Notes under the pieces: generated by a model
The model's database searches: none
What the model was told of the DNA's origin: nothing
Seen by the model: the letters and a program-made list of their open reading frames with translations, nothing else
NCBI RefSeq assembly: GCF_001460935.1
Contig: NZ_LN906597.1
Span: 1,317,825 to 1,381,824, forward strand
Direction of reading: 5' to 3'
Source of the DNA: Candidatus Ichthyocystis hellenicum
GTDB lineage: Bacteria > Pseudomonadota > Gammaproteobacteria > Burkholderiales > 2013Ark19i
Length of the DNA: 64,000 nt
Program-made: the position numbers and the translations under genes
Part shown: piece by piece, positions 8,931 to 20,700 of the stretch
Position numbering within the stretch: position 1 is the first letter of the stretch
Layout of the letters: every line of letters begins with the position of its first letter

Positions 8931-11900
8931 TCATAATTTTTTATTTCCCACTTTTGATTTGTGTTTTTTAACGAATAGCCTATTGTATGATATTACAGTC
9001 GTTTCAATTAGGTCTGATCCAAGTTTATCAAATATATCATCCCTTGTTTCTTGATCTGCGGTTTCAATTTTATTGCTTCGTATAGTTAAAATAGGATCAC
9101 TTAGCTTATCTTTAAGGGTAGGAAACTCTTTTTCTACCAATTTCTTTACATAGCTGTATGTAGATAACTTACCACAAATTAAATTGCTATTTACAATCTT
9201 TTTCCTGCTTATTATATTTTGTTTTCTAATTTTATCTAAGGAGATTTTATCTACTGATTCACTCAACAAGGGATCATTAATTACTTTTAGGATGATAGTA
9301 TCAAATATTAGTTTGGCCTTTAGCAGCGATTCGTTGTCAACATACATATCATAAAAATTAGAGAAACATCCATTGATAATATCGGTATTAGGTACTAATT
9401 TGATCGATTCTGCAATTGTTTTTGGTACATTTGAAATGTTTGTAATTAATAGGTTTTTTATTTCCTTAAGAAATGAATTTTTTCTTTCTTTATTCATCAT
9501 TATTTTTTTTGATATTTCTATTCCAAAAGGTACACGTAACTGTATTATATCTATTAATGTATTATTGCTGCCGTTTTTAATGCTAATGATAACTTTATTA
9601 CAAAATTCACGCAATTTATCTAAAAACTCTTCATTTGATGCGTAGGATAACCTTAATTCATCTATGGTCATGCCATTAGTTAGTTTTATTTTTGATCTTG
9701 TTTTTTCTTCAATCTCTTTCAAAAAAGGGGAAAATGTTTCCAAAATATAATTTTTAACATTGTTATACGTTATAGAAAGATCAATATCTATTTTTTCTTT
9801 TCTACTAAGATGTTTTATTACAAACGGATAGTGCTTTGTTTTATCTATGAAGGAAGATTTAAAATTACTTTTGTCAATATCAATTCCTGATAAAGCTAAT
9901 TTGTATATATATAGAGGTGATACAGGATTAAGGTCCCACTTCAATTTTTTTTGTGGAATAAGTAGTGGTTTTTTTAATAATGATAGTTTCACATTGTCAT
10001 GAATATTAGTTTCAGAACTTTTTTTATAATTACTTTCTGACATATTATCTTTAATGTTTTTATTAATGGTAAGTTCTTTGTGAATTTTGGTAGGTATGTT
10101 GTACATATCTGATAAAAGGTATTTAGATAGTAATTTTGCTGTATGTTCTCCTGGAAATAATGTCTTTCCAGAATGCAATACCGATTGAGATTCTACTTCT
10201 ATAAATATCTTTGTAAGTAAATTATTGATGAAATTTAAATTAGATATAAATTTATTATCTGGTAGTTTGTTAGAATTAAAAATTAGTTCTAGTTTTCTTA
10301 TTAATGATTTTTGTAAATGTATATTGTGTATATTTACAAATAATCCATCATAGATCTCATTTGGATTAAATTTTTTGAGCTCATGGATAATATTATTCGG
10401 CAAATTAGATATTGTTTCTATAATTAGCAATTTTATTGCTGAGCATAATTTATTTTTCTTGCTAATAATTATTAAACGTTCAGTTGAGGTCAAATAAATA
10501 CAACTTTGAATAATGCTTGAGAAATAATTACTAGGAACTAACTTTATATTTTTTACAGCTTCTTCACAATTTTTACTTAATTTTTCAAAGAAAATATTAT
10601 TAGATGCGCAATTATATGCTAGGTCTGATAAAGACATTCCTGGAGTTATCAATACATCAGTAGTGGTTATGGCATCACTAATGTATAGGGAAATTTTATC
10701 CAAAACATATTTGCGCACATTCGAATATGTTTTGGAAAGGTTAATGGATGAACTTGTGAATCCCCTAATTGTAATATAATCTCCTAATTCTTCTAATACA
10801 CTATCCTTAAACCGGGAATTATTATCTATACTAATTTTTTTAATGGCATACTCATATATATTTGATGTATTATCTGCAGAAAGTAAGTTAGCTTTACGAT
10901 ACGGTTTTATACAAAATTCTTTTGTCATTGTTTTTGGTTCTGATGGATAAGTGTTTCTTGTAATTGATTTTCGAGGTTTTTGTGTATTTTGAGCGGGCAA
11001 TTTAAGTTTTTTATGAAACTTGGAAGATACGCCATACATGTCTGACAACAGGTACTTAGATAGTTGTTCTGCCGTAGATTTATCTGGTAAAAAAACCCCA
11101 TCATGAAATATACAAAATTTTCTCACTATATTTGCTATTTTTTCTAGTAACTTATTGAATGAATTTAAATTATCATCAAATCTTTTATTTGCAAATTCAA
11201 ATTCATGTCTATTGGACGCAAATAATAAGTTCATATTTTTTATTAATGATTTCGATACTAATACACCATGTACATCTGAAAATAAAGAATTAACAATTAT
11301 TTTTGGATCGATCTTTTCAATTTCGGAAATGATACTATTGGGTAAATTAGATATCGTATCTATGATTAACCTTTTTGTATCTGGCATAAATAGATCCTTT
11401 TTATAATAAACTCTAACTTTGATATTAGTAGGATTTATATAATCATTTAGATTGAAAGTGGCACTACTTTGAAATATACGTGGCAAATTATTATTCGATG
11501 TTAGTTGTATATCCTGTTTAATTTTTTTACAATGCTCTCGTAATTTTTTAAAAAACATATTATTTGATAGGCAGCTTGATCGTAAATCTGAAATAGACAT
11601 TCCTGGAGTTATCAATATACCTGAATCAATTGTATCATCTTCAAATAATGAAGATATTTTATCTAAGACATACTTTCGTATATTTGAATAAGTCTGAGAA
11701 AGGTCAATAGATGATTTTAATAAATTTCTTCTTTCAATAATTTCACTCATTTTTTCTAATACACAATTCTTAAATGATCCGTTGTTATCTATACCTATTT
11801 TTTTAATGGCATCTATGTATACTATTCTTGAGTTAGATTTCGCATGCCACAAATTGATGTGATGATGCTGATAATATTTTAGGATTATATTTTTTTTAAC

Positions 11901-12611
11901 CGCATTTATGTTGATTGATATTTTTTCAGGTCCTACTCTTATCAGGTTTTGTGTTATTGACTGTGGTTCATTGTCGATTAATGTGTTTTTTGCAGCGATA
12001 TGTTCTGTGGGACTTAAAGGCAAGGCGTTGAAAGTTTTTTCTGCACACATGATTTCTCTGGCATCACAACGATATAACTCTATACGTATCTCTTTTTTAA
12101 TTATCTGCCACTCTGGTATTTTAGATTTAGATAAATATTTTTTTGTTTGTCCTATATTTTTCAAATTTGAAGCTGTTATTATCTCTTTTGTATTTTTTTT
12201 AAGATCTATTCTTTTGGGGTTTGGTTCTATTAATATTGATTCATCTTTGATGCATTGGCGTTTTAAAGCACTAGATGTACGGGTTTGATCATTATCAAAC
12301 CTGTAAATTTTAGACGATAAATTAGGTTTACCTAATTGAGTTAATTTAAATATATCAGGAGGCAATAAATATTCTTCATGATTATTCTCTTGGTATGATG
12401 TGTCATGAGTATAAAAACTTAAAGGGTGGGTGTGTTCATCTTTTGGTATAATACCTACACTATGATTAAATCCGTAACCGTAATTGTTACTTTTGTGCGT
12501 GTTTTCATAACATACATGTTCAGTAGTATTATCACAGGTATCGTTTTTAATATTTTTATTATCATCAATGCTACTACCCGTAAAATCATTGCTCAAATTA
12601 TATAAGTACAT
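8931..12611 (-). CDS. Giant tandem-family protein T4 (1226 aa)
   Basis: A full-length member with all three modules and the complete basic C-terminal tail (KKHKSKVGNKKL). The linker between modules 1 and 2 is shorter than in T3 by about 20 residues, the stretch after PRKSI being missing. Module 3 is nearly identical to that of T3, while modules 1 and 2 differ more, so divergence is patchy along the gene. It lies about 108 bp downstream of its neighbour's promoter side, with no other gene in the gap. Role unknown. Confidence 0.92.
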   Translation of the reverse strand: MYLYNLSNDFTGSSIDDNKNIKNDTCDNTTEHVCYENTHKSNNYGYGFNHSVGIIPKDEHTHPLSFYTHDTSYQENNHEEYLLPPDIFKLTQLGKPNLSSKIYRFDNDQTRTSSALKRQCIKDESILIEPNPKRIDLKKNTKEIITASNLKNIGQTKKYLSKSKIPEWQIIKKEIRIELYRCDAREIMCAEKTFNALPLSPTEHIAAKNTLIDNEPQSITQNLIRVGPEKISININAVKKNIILKYYQHHHINLWHAKSNSRIVYIDAIKKIGIDNNGSFKNCVLEKMSEIIERRNLLKSSIDLSQTYSNIRKYVLDKISSLFEDDTIDSGILITPGMSISDLRSSCLSNNMFFKKLREHCKKIKQDIQLTSNNNLPRIFQSSATFNLNDYINPTNIKVRVYYKKDLFMPDTKRLIIDTISNLPNSIISEIEKIDPKIIVNSLFSDVHGVLVSKSLIKNMNLLFASNRHEFEFANKRFDDNLNSFNKLLEKIANIVRKFCIFHDGVFLPDKSTAEQLSKYLLSDMYGVSSKFHKKLKLPAQNTQKPRKSITRNTYPSEPKTMTKEFCIKPYRKANLLSADNTSNIYEYAIKKISIDNNSRFKDSVLEELGDYITIRGFTSSSINLSKTYSNVRKYVLDKISLYISDAITTTDVLITPGMSLSDLAYNCASNNIFFEKLSKNCEEAVKNIKLVPSNYFSSIIQSCIYLTSTERLIIISKKNKLCSAIKLLIIETISNLPNNIIHELKKFNPNEIYDGLFVNIHNIHLQKSLIRKLELIFNSNKLPDNKFISNLNFINNLLTKIFIEVESQSVLHSGKTLFPGEHTAKLLSKYLLSDMYNIPTKIHKELTINKNIKDNMSESNYKKSSETNIHDNVKLSLLKKPLLIPQKKLKWDLNPVSPLYIYKLALSGIDIDKSNFKSSFIDKTKHYPFVIKHLSRKEKIDIDLSITYNNVKNYILETFSPFLKEIEEKTRSKIKLTNGMTIDELRLSYASNEEFLDKLREFCNKVIISIKNGSNNTLIDIIQLRVPFGIEISKKIMMNKERKNSFLKEIKNLLITNISNVPKTIAESIKLVPNTDIINGCFSNFYDMYVDNESLLKAKLIFDTIILKVINDPLLSESVDKISLDKIRKQNIISRKKIVNSNLICGKLSTYSYVKKLVEKEFPTLKDKLSDPILTIRSNKIETADQETRDDIFDKLGSDLIETTVISYNRLFVKKHKSKVGNKKL

Positions 12612-12652
12612 ATGATAAAACCTAAACGAGGATTTACTTTAATTTAGCAATC

Positions 12653-12688
12653 ATTGTACACTCGTCCTAGTTTTAGTGAAAATAAATT
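12653..12688 (-). promoter_or_regulatory. Family promoter upstream of T4
   Basis: GTGTACAAT on the minus strand (TACAAT at 12653-12658) with a 17-bp gap to a weak -35 TTTCAC at 12676-12681. This gives a predicted leader of about 35 nt before the T4 ATG. Confidence 0.5.
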
Positions 12689-12695
12689 ATAGGTG

Positions 12696-12743
12696 GGCAT
12701 TCCTGATAATGATACTTGATATAGCAATGTATCCATTACTAAT
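12696..12743. repeat. Intergenic repeat IR-A, copy 1
   Basis: A stretch of about 48 bp beginning GGCAT and containing CTGATAATGATACTTGATAT. It is repeated almost exactly at 17661-17707, 21299-21345 and 22274-22320, each time just upstream of a family promoter. It marks the copies T4, T5, T6 and psi2 as a recent duplication group. Confidence 0.8.
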
Positions 12744-12744
12744 C

Positions 12745-13800
12745 GATTTTATCAAATATCTCATTCCTTGTTTTTTGATCTGCGGTTTCAATTTTGTTGT
12801 TTCGTATAATTAAAATGGTGCCACTTAGTTTATCTTTAAAGGTAGGAAATTCTTTTTTTACCAATTTGCTTATATAGCTGTATGTAGACAATTTGCCACA
12901 AATTGAATTTCTATTTATTATGATCCTTCTTATCCTATTTTGTTTTCTAATTTTATCTATCCTATCTAAAAAACTTTATCTACTGATTTACTCAACACGG
13001 GGTCATTAATCACTTTTTGGGGTAGGGTATCAAATATTAGTTTAGTTTTTAGTAGCGATGCATTGTCAATATATATATCATGAAAATTAGAGAAACATCC
13101 ATTGATAATACTATTATGAGGTGCTAATTTAATTGATTCTGCAATTGTTTCTGGCATATTTGAAATGTTTCTAATTAATAGGTTTTATATTTCATTAAGA
13201 AATCAATTTTTTCTTTCTTTATTCATACGTATTTTTTGATGTTTCTCTTCCTAAAGGTATACGTAACCGTATCAGATCTTCTAATGTAGTACTGACTTGT
13301 ATATGTTTGAATAAGTTTGAGAGAGGTTAATAGACGGTTTTAATAAATTTCTTCTTTCGATAATTTTACCCATTTTTTTTAATACTATTCTCTTAAATAA
13401 TCCGTTGTTATCTATAACTGTTTTTTTGATGACATCTATGTATACTATTCTTGAGTTATAGATTTCGTATGCCACAATGATGTGATGATGCTGATAATAT
13501 TTTAGGATTATATTTTTTTAAGATCTATTCTTTTGGGGTTTGGCTCTATTAATATGGATTCATCTTCAATGTATTGGTGTTTTAAAGCACTATATAGAGG
13601 GTTGATCAGTATCAAAGCTGTACATTTTAGATAATAAATTATATTTACCTAGTTGAGTCAATTTAAATATGTCAGGAGGCAATAATTATTACTTTTGTGA
13701 AGATATTAATAACATATATGTTCAGTAGTATTATGATAAGTATCATTTTTAATATCATCAATGTTAGCACTTGTAAAATTATTTCTTAAATGAATTTTGT
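12745..13800 (-). pseudogene. Decayed giant-family copy psi1
   Basis: About 1 kb of remnants in the same order as a full gene read on the minus strand. They are: an N-terminal piece (about 13510-13800, including the region of the PPDIFKLT motif), a module 1 start (13281-13475, NSRIVYID, 64 codons open) and a C-terminal segment (12745-13157) with frameshifts. About two thirds of the gene has been deleted. The longest open frames are only 63-64 codons, so no family protein can be made. Confidence 0.85.
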
Positions 13801-13870
13801 CTAAACTAAATTCTATGGGGTTGCTTGCTGATGATAAAAATTGACAATAATAAATATTGATTACGAATAA

Positions 13871-16800
13871 TTATTTAATTTTTGATTTGTGTTTTTTAAC
13901 GAATAACCTATTGTATGATATTACAATTGTTTCAACTAGGTCTGATCCAAGTTTATCAAATATCTCATCCCTTGTTTTTTGATCTGCGGTTTCAATTTTA
14001 TTGTTTCGTATAGTTAAAATATGATCACTTAGACTATCTTTAAGAGTAGGTAATTCTTGTTTTACTAATTTTTTTACATAGTTGTATGTAGATAATTTAC
14101 CACAAATTAAATTGCTATTTATAATACTTCTCCTTCTTATTCTTATTATATTTTGTTTTCTAATTTTATCAATTATATCTAAGGATATTTTATCTACTGA
14201 TTCACTCAACAAAGGGTCATTAATCACTTTTAGGGGTATAGTATCAAATATTAGTTTAGCCTTTAGTAGCGATTCATTGTCAACATACATATCATAAAAA
14301 TTAGAGAAAAATCCATTGATAATATCGGCATGAGGTAGTAATTTAATCGATTCTGAAAGTACTTCTGGAATATTTGAAATGTTTGTAATTAACAGTTTTT
14401 TTATTTCATTAAGAAATGAATTTTTTCTTCCTTTCTTCATCCGTATTTTTTTTGATATTTCTGTTCCTAAAGGTACATTTGACTGTATCAGATCTGTTAA
14501 TATAGTATTTCTAGGGTTCTTGATGCTAATGATAACTTTATTACAAAATTCACGCAATTTATCTAAAAACTCTTCATTTGATGCGTAGGATAACCTTAAC
14601 TCATCTATGGTCATGCCATTAGTTAGTTTTATTTTTGATCTTGTTTCTTCTTCAATTTCTTTCAGAAAAGGGGAAAATGTTTCCAAAATATAATTTTTAA
14701 CATTGGTATACGTTATAGAAAGATCAATATCGATTTTTTCTTTTTCACTAAGATGTTTTATCACAGACCAATAGTGCTTTGATTTATCTATGAAGGAGGA
14801 TTTAAAATTACTTTTGTCAATATCAATTCCTGATAAAGCTAATTTGTATATATAGAGAGGTGATACGGGATTATGGTTCCACTTCAATTTTTTTTGTGGA
14901 ATAAGTAGTGAGTGGTTTTTTAATAATGATATTTTCATATTATCATGAATATTAATCTCAGAACTTTTTTCATAATTACTTTCTGATGTGCCATCTTTGG
15001 TATGTTCATGAAGGCTAAGTTTTTTATGAATTTTGGTAGATATGTTGTACATATCTGATAAAATGTATTTAGATAGTAATTTTGCTGTATGTTCTCCTGG
15101 AAATAATGTCTTTCCAGAATGCAATACCGGGTGAGATTCTACTTCTATAAATATCTTTGTAAGTAAATTATTGAGAAAATTTAAATTAGATATAAATTTA
15201 TCATCTGGTAGCTTGTTAGAATTAAAAATTAGTTCTATTTTTCTTATTAATGATTTTTGTAAATACACATTATGTATATTTACAAATAATCCATCTGTGA
15301 TCTCATGGGGATTAAATTTTTTGATCTCATGGATAATATTATTCGGCAAATTAGATATTGTTTCTGTAATTAGCAATTTTGTTGATGAGCATAATTTATT
15401 TTTTTTGTTAGTAATTACTAATCGTTCAGGTGAGTCAAAATAAATACAACTTTGAATAATGCTTGAGAAATAATTGCTAGGAATTAACTTTATATTTTTT
15501 ACAGTTTCTTCGCAATTTTTACTTAGTTTTTCAAAGAAAAGGCTATTTGATACGCAACTGTATACTAAGTCCGATAAAGACATACCGGGAACTATCAATA
15601 CATCAGTAGTGGTTATGGCATCACTAATATACGGGGAAATTTTATCCAAAACATATTTGCGTACATTTGAATAGGTTTTGGAGAGGTTAATGGATGATTT
15701 TGTGAATCCCCTAATTGTAATATAAGCTACTAATTCTTCTAATACACTATCCTTAAACTGGAAATTATTATCTATACTAATTTTTTTAATGGCACATTCG
15801 TATATATTTGATGTATTGCCTGCAGAAAGTATGTTAGTTTTACGATACGGTTTTATACCAAATTCTTTTATCATTTTTTTTTGTTCTGATGGATCAGTGT
15901 TTCTTGTAAGGGATGTTGTTACATCTTTTGTGCTATTGCTCTTAAAGTTAATATTATCAATTGACCCTATAGGTTTTTGTATATTTTGAGCGGGCAATTT
16001 AAGTTTTTTATGAAACTTGGAAGATACGCCATACATGTCTGACAACAGGTACTTAGATAGTTGTTCTACCGTAGATTCATCTGGCAAAAAAACCCCGTCA
16101 TGAAATATGCAAAATTTTCTTACTATATTTGCTATTTTTCCTAGTAACTTATTGAACGAATTTAAATTATCATCAAATCTTTTATTTGCAAATTCAAATG
16201 CGTGTCTATTAGACGCAAATAATAGTTTCATATTTTTTATCAATGATTTTGATACTAATACACCATGTACGCCTGAAAATAAAGAATTAACAATGTTTTT
16301 TGGGTCAATTTTTTCAATTTCGTAAATGATGCTGTTGGGTAAATTAGATACCGTATCTATGATTAATTCTTCTAGATCAGGGATAAATCTATGCTTTGGG
16401 GGCTTAAATTTAATCTTTGGTTTAGTTGAATTTAAGTAACAACTATTGTTTAGAATAATATAACTTTGAAATATACGTGACAAATTATTATTAGGGGTTA
16501 CTCGTATATCCTTTTTAACTTTTTTGCAATGCTCTCGTAATTTTTTAAAAAACATATTATTTGATACGCAACTTGATCGTAGATCTGAAATAGACATTCC
16601 TGGAGTTATCAATATACCTGTATCAATTGTATCATCTTCAAATAATGAAGATGTCTTATATAAAACATATTTGCGTATGTTTGAATAAGTTTGAGAAAGG
16701 TCAATATGGTATTTTAATAAATTTCTTCTTTCAATAATTTTACCCATTTTTTTTAATACGCTTCTCTTAAATAATCCGTCATTATCTATACCTATTTTTT

Positions 16801-17578
16801 TAATGGCATCTATGTATAATATTCTTGAGTTAGATTTTGTATGCCACAAATTAGTGTTATGATACGATGTTATTATTGTATTATTTTCAATCGCATTTTT
16901 GTTGATTGATACTTTTTCAGGTTCTACTCCTCTTAGGTTTTGTGCTATTGACTGCGGTTCATTGTCGGTTAATGTGTTTTTTGCAGTAGTATGTTCTGTG
17001 GAAGTTGAAGGCAAGGCGTTGCAAGTTTTTTCTGCACACATGATTTCTCTAACATTACAACGATATAACTTTGTACGTATCTCTTTTTTAATTATCGGCC
17101 ACTCTAGTGTTTTAGATTTAGGTAAATATTTTTTTGTTTGTCCTATATTTTTCAAATTTGAAGCTGTTATTATCTCTCCTGTATTTTTTTTAAGGTCTGG
17201 TCTTTTTGGATTTTGGTCTATTAATATGGATTCACATTCAATGTATTGACGTTTTAAGGTATTAAATTCTTCATATGGTTGTTTAGATGATAGATTAGGT
17301 TCATCTAATTGAGTCAATTTAAATATATCAGGAGGCAATAAATCTTCTTCATGATTATTCCCTTGGTATGATGTGTCATGAGTACAAAAACTTAAAGGGT
17401 AGGTGTGATCATCTTTTGGTACAACACCTACACTATGACTAAGTTCATAATTGTTACTTTTGTTAAGATCTTCGTAACATACATGTTCAGTAGTGTTATC
17501 ATACGTATCGTTTTTAATATTTTTATTGTCATCGATGTTACTACTCGTAAAATCATTGCTCAAATTATATAGATACAT
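13871..17578 (-). CDS. Giant tandem-family protein T5 (1235 aa)
   Basis: A full-length member with three complete modules. The N-terminal tail (MYLYNLSNDFTSSN) and the leader are almost the same as in T6. The C-terminus stops at KKHKSKIK, a few residues shorter than T4. In module 1 the variable stretch after the SRIFQS motif contains NNSCYLNSTKPK, shared in form with T6 but not with T3 or T4, which shows that this short loop is the most variable part of the module. The start ATG is at 17578, with a weak AGGT ribosome-binding site about 10 nt upstream. Confidence 0.92.
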   Translation of the reverse strand: MYLYNLSNDFTSSNIDDNKNIKNDTYDNTTEHVCYEDLNKSNNYELSHSVGVVPKDDHTYPLSFCTHDTSYQGNNHEEDLLPPDIFKLTQLDEPNLSSKQPYEEFNTLKRQYIECESILIDQNPKRPDLKKNTGEIITASNLKNIGQTKKYLPKSKTLEWPIIKKEIRTKLYRCNVREIMCAEKTCNALPSTSTEHTTAKNTLTDNEPQSIAQNLRGVEPEKVSINKNAIENNTIITSYHNTNLWHTKSNSRILYIDAIKKIGIDNDGLFKRSVLKKMGKIIERRNLLKYHIDLSQTYSNIRKYVLYKTSSLFEDDTIDTGILITPGMSISDLRSSCVSNNMFFKKLREHCKKVKKDIRVTPNNNLSRIFQSYIILNNSCYLNSTKPKIKFKPPKHRFIPDLEELIIDTVSNLPNSIIYEIEKIDPKNIVNSLFSGVHGVLVSKSLIKNMKLLFASNRHAFEFANKRFDDNLNSFNKLLGKIANIVRKFCIFHDGVFLPDESTVEQLSKYLLSDMYGVSSKFHKKLKLPAQNIQKPIGSIDNINFKSNSTKDVTTSLTRNTDPSEQKKMIKEFGIKPYRKTNILSAGNTSNIYECAIKKISIDNNFQFKDSVLEELVAYITIRGFTKSSINLSKTYSNVRKYVLDKISPYISDAITTTDVLIVPGMSLSDLVYSCVSNSLFFEKLSKNCEETVKNIKLIPSNYFSSIIQSCIYFDSPERLVITNKKNKLCSSTKLLITETISNLPNNIIHEIKKFNPHEITDGLFVNIHNVYLQKSLIRKIELIFNSNKLPDDKFISNLNFLNNLLTKIFIEVESHPVLHSGKTLFPGEHTAKLLSKYILSDMYNISTKIHKKLSLHEHTKDGTSESNYEKSSEINIHDNMKISLLKNHSLLIPQKKLKWNHNPVSPLYIYKLALSGIDIDKSNFKSSFIDKSKHYWSVIKHLSEKEKIDIDLSITYTNVKNYILETFSPFLKEIEEETRSKIKLTNGMTIDELRLSYASNEEFLDKLREFCNKVIISIKNPRNTILTDLIQSNVPLGTEISKKIRMKKGRKNSFLNEIKKLLITNISNIPEVLSESIKLLPHADIINGFFSNFYDMYVDNESLLKAKLIFDTIPLKVINDPLLSESVDKISLDIIDKIRKQNIIRIRRRSIINSNLICGKLSTYNYVKKLVKQELPTLKDSLSDHILTIRNNKIETADQKTRDEIFDKLGSDLVETIVISYNRLFVKKHKSKIK

Positions 17579-17619
17579 ATGATAAAACCTAAACGAGGAT
17601 TTACTTTGATTTAGCAGTC

Positions 17620-17656
17620 ATTGTACACTCCTCCTAGTCTTAGTGAAAATAAATTA
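17620..17656 (-). promoter_or_regulatory. Family promoter upstream of T5
   Basis: GAGTGTACAAT on the minus strand (TACAAT at 17620-17625) with the CACTAAGA block upstream, at the same distance from the start codon as in T4 and T6. Confidence 0.5.
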
Positions 17657-17660
17657 GAGG

Positions 17661-17707
17661 GGCATACCTGATAATGATACTTGATATAGCAATTATCCAT
17701 TACTAAT
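17661..17707. repeat. Intergenic repeat IR-A, copy 2
   Basis: Near-identical to 12696-12743 apart from a lost G after the AGCAAT stretch and a C/A change near its start. It lies just upstream of the T5 promoter. Confidence 0.8.
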
Positions 17708-17754
17708 GGTTATGTAATCTAAGGCATTTATTTAAATATATAAAGTTACGCTAA

Positions 17755-20700
17755 TCATGATTTTTTAGTTCTCACTTTTGATTTGTATTTTTTAACGAAT
17801 AACCTATTGTATGATATTACAGCTGTTTCAATTAGGTCTGATTCAAGTTTATCAAATATCTCGTCCCTTATTTTTTGATCTGCAGTTTCAATTTTATTGT
17901 TTCGTATGATAAAAATATGATCACTCAGCTTATCTTTAAGGATAGGAAATTCTTTTTCTACCAATTTATTTAGATATCTGTGCATAGGTAATTCACCACA
18001 AATTAAATTGCTATTTATAATCCTTATCCTTCTCTTTTTTATCATTATTCTATTTCGTTTCATAGTTTTATCAATCTTATCTAATGATTCACTCAACAAA
18101 GGGTCATTAATCACTTTTAGGGTTATAGTATCAAATATTATTTTAGCCTTTAGTAGCGATTTATTGTCAACATACATATCATAAAAATTAGAGAAATATC
18201 CATTGATAATATCAGCATGAGGTACTAATTTGATCGATTCTGCAATTGTTTTTGGTACATTTGAAATGTTTGTAATTAATAGTTTTTCCATTTCATTAAG
18301 AAATGAATTTTTTCTTTCTTTGTTCATCATTATTTTTTTTGATATTTCTATTCCCAAAGGTATACGTAACTGTATTAGATCTATTAATGCATTATTGCTA
18401 CCGTCTTTAATGCCAATGATAACCTTATTGCAAAATTCACGCAATTTATCTAAAAACTCTTGATTTGATGCATAGGATAATACTAACTCATCTATGGTCA
18501 TGCCATTAGTTAGTTTTATTTTTGTTCTTGTTTCTTCTTCAATCTCTTTCAGAAAAGGGGAAAATTTTTTCAAAATATAATTTTTAACATTGGTATACGT
18601 TATAGAAAGATCAATATCTATTTTTTCTTTTCTACTAAGATATTTTGCTATAGACCGATAGTGCTTTGATTTATCTATGAAGGAACATTCAAAATCACTT
18701 TTATCAATATCAATTCTTGATAAAGCTAATTTGTATATAGAGATGGGCGATATAGGATCATGGTCCCACTTCAATTTTTTTTGTTGAGGAATAAGTAGTG
18801 GGTTATTTAACGATGATATTTTCATATTGTAACAAACATTAGTTTCAGAACTTTTTTCATAATTACTTTCTGACATATTATCTTTAATGTGTTTGTTCAG
18901 GGTAAGTTTTTTGTGAATTTTGGTAGGTATGCTGTACATATCTGATAAAAGGTATTTAGATAGTAGTTTTGCTGTATGTTCTCCTGGAAAGAATATCTTT
19001 CCCTCATGTAATACCGGGTGAGATTCTACTTCTATAAATATCTTTGTAAGTAAATTGTTGAGTAAGTTTAAATTAGATATAAATTTATTATCTGATAATT
19101 TGTTAGAATTAAAAATTAGTTCGAGTTTTCTTATTAATGATTTTTGTAAATGTACATTATGTATATTTACAAATAATCCATCTGTGATCTCATTGTGATT
19201 AAATTTTTTGATTTCATGGATAATATTATTCGGCAAATTAGATATTGTTTCTGTAATTAGCAGTTTTATCGCTGAGCATAATTTATTTTTCTTTCTAGTA
19301 CTTATTAAACGTTCAGGTGAGTTAAAATAAATATGACTCTGAATAATGCCTGAGAAATAATTACTAGGAACTAACTTTATATTTTTTACAGCTTCTTCAC
19401 AGCTTTTACTTAATTTTTCAAAGAAAATACTATTTGATGCGAAATTATATGCTAAATCTGATAAAGATATTCCCGGAGTTATCAATACATCAGTAGTGGT
19501 TATGGCATCACTAATGTATGGGGAAATTTTATCCAAAACATATTTGCGCACATTTGAATAAGTTGTGGATAGGTTAATGGATGACTTTGTGAGCCCCCTA
19601 GTTGTAATATAAGCTCCTAATTCTTCTAATACATTATCCTTAAACCGGAAATTATTATCTATACTAATTTTTTTAATGGCACATTCGTATATATTTGATG
19701 TATTACCTGCAGAAAGTAAGTTAGTTTTACGATACGGTTTTTTTAGACCGAATTCTTTTGTCATCGTTTCTTGTTTTGATTGGTCAGTGTCTCTTGTAAT
19801 GGGTGTTGTCATGTCTTTTGTATAATTGCTCTTCAAGTTAACATTGTCAATTGATCCTTGAGGTTTTTGTATGTTTTGATTTAGTAAATTAAGTTTTTTA
19901 TGAAACTTGGAAGATACACCATACATGTCTGACAACAGGTACTTAGATAGTTGTTCTACTGTAGATTCATCTGGTAAAAAAAAACCGTCATGAAATATAC
20001 AAAATTTTCTTACTATATTTGCTATTTTTCCTAGTAGCTTATTGAACGAATTTAAATTATCATAAGATCTTTTATTTGCAAATTCAAATTCGTGTCTATT
20101 GGACGTAAATAATAGTTTAATATTTTTTATCAATGATTTTGATACTAACACACCATGTACACCTGAAAATAAAGAATTAACAATGTTTTTTGGGTCAATT
20201 TTTTCAATTTCGTAAATGATGCTGTTGGGTAAATTAGATACCGTATCTATGATTAATTCTTTCAGATCGGGGATAAATCTATCCTTTTTTGGCTGAAATC
20301 TAATCTTGGGTTCAGTTGAATTTAAGTAACCACTATTATTTAAAATAATATTACTTTGAAATATACGTGACAAATTATTATTAGGGGTTACTCGTATATC
20401 CTTTTTAATTTTTCCGCAATGCTCTCGTAGTTTTTTTAAAAAAATACTATTTGATATGAAACTTGATCGTAGATCTGAAATAGACATTCCTGGAGTTATC
20501 AATATGCCTGTATCAATTGTATCATCTTCAAATAATGAAGATATCTTATATAAGACATATTTGCGTATGTTTGAATAAGTTTGAGAAAGGTCAATATGCG
20601 ATTTTAATAAATTTCTTTCTTCAATAATTTTACCCATTTTTTTTAATACGCTTCTCTTAAATAATCCGTCATTATCTATGCCTATTTTTTTAATGGCATC

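Noticed and set aside
12620-12658. Short upstream frame (MIAKLK) in the family leader
   Set aside because: Present before T4-T6 but its ATG or frame is lost before T2, T3 and T7, and it overlaps the likely -10, so a conserved regulatory peptide is unlikely.
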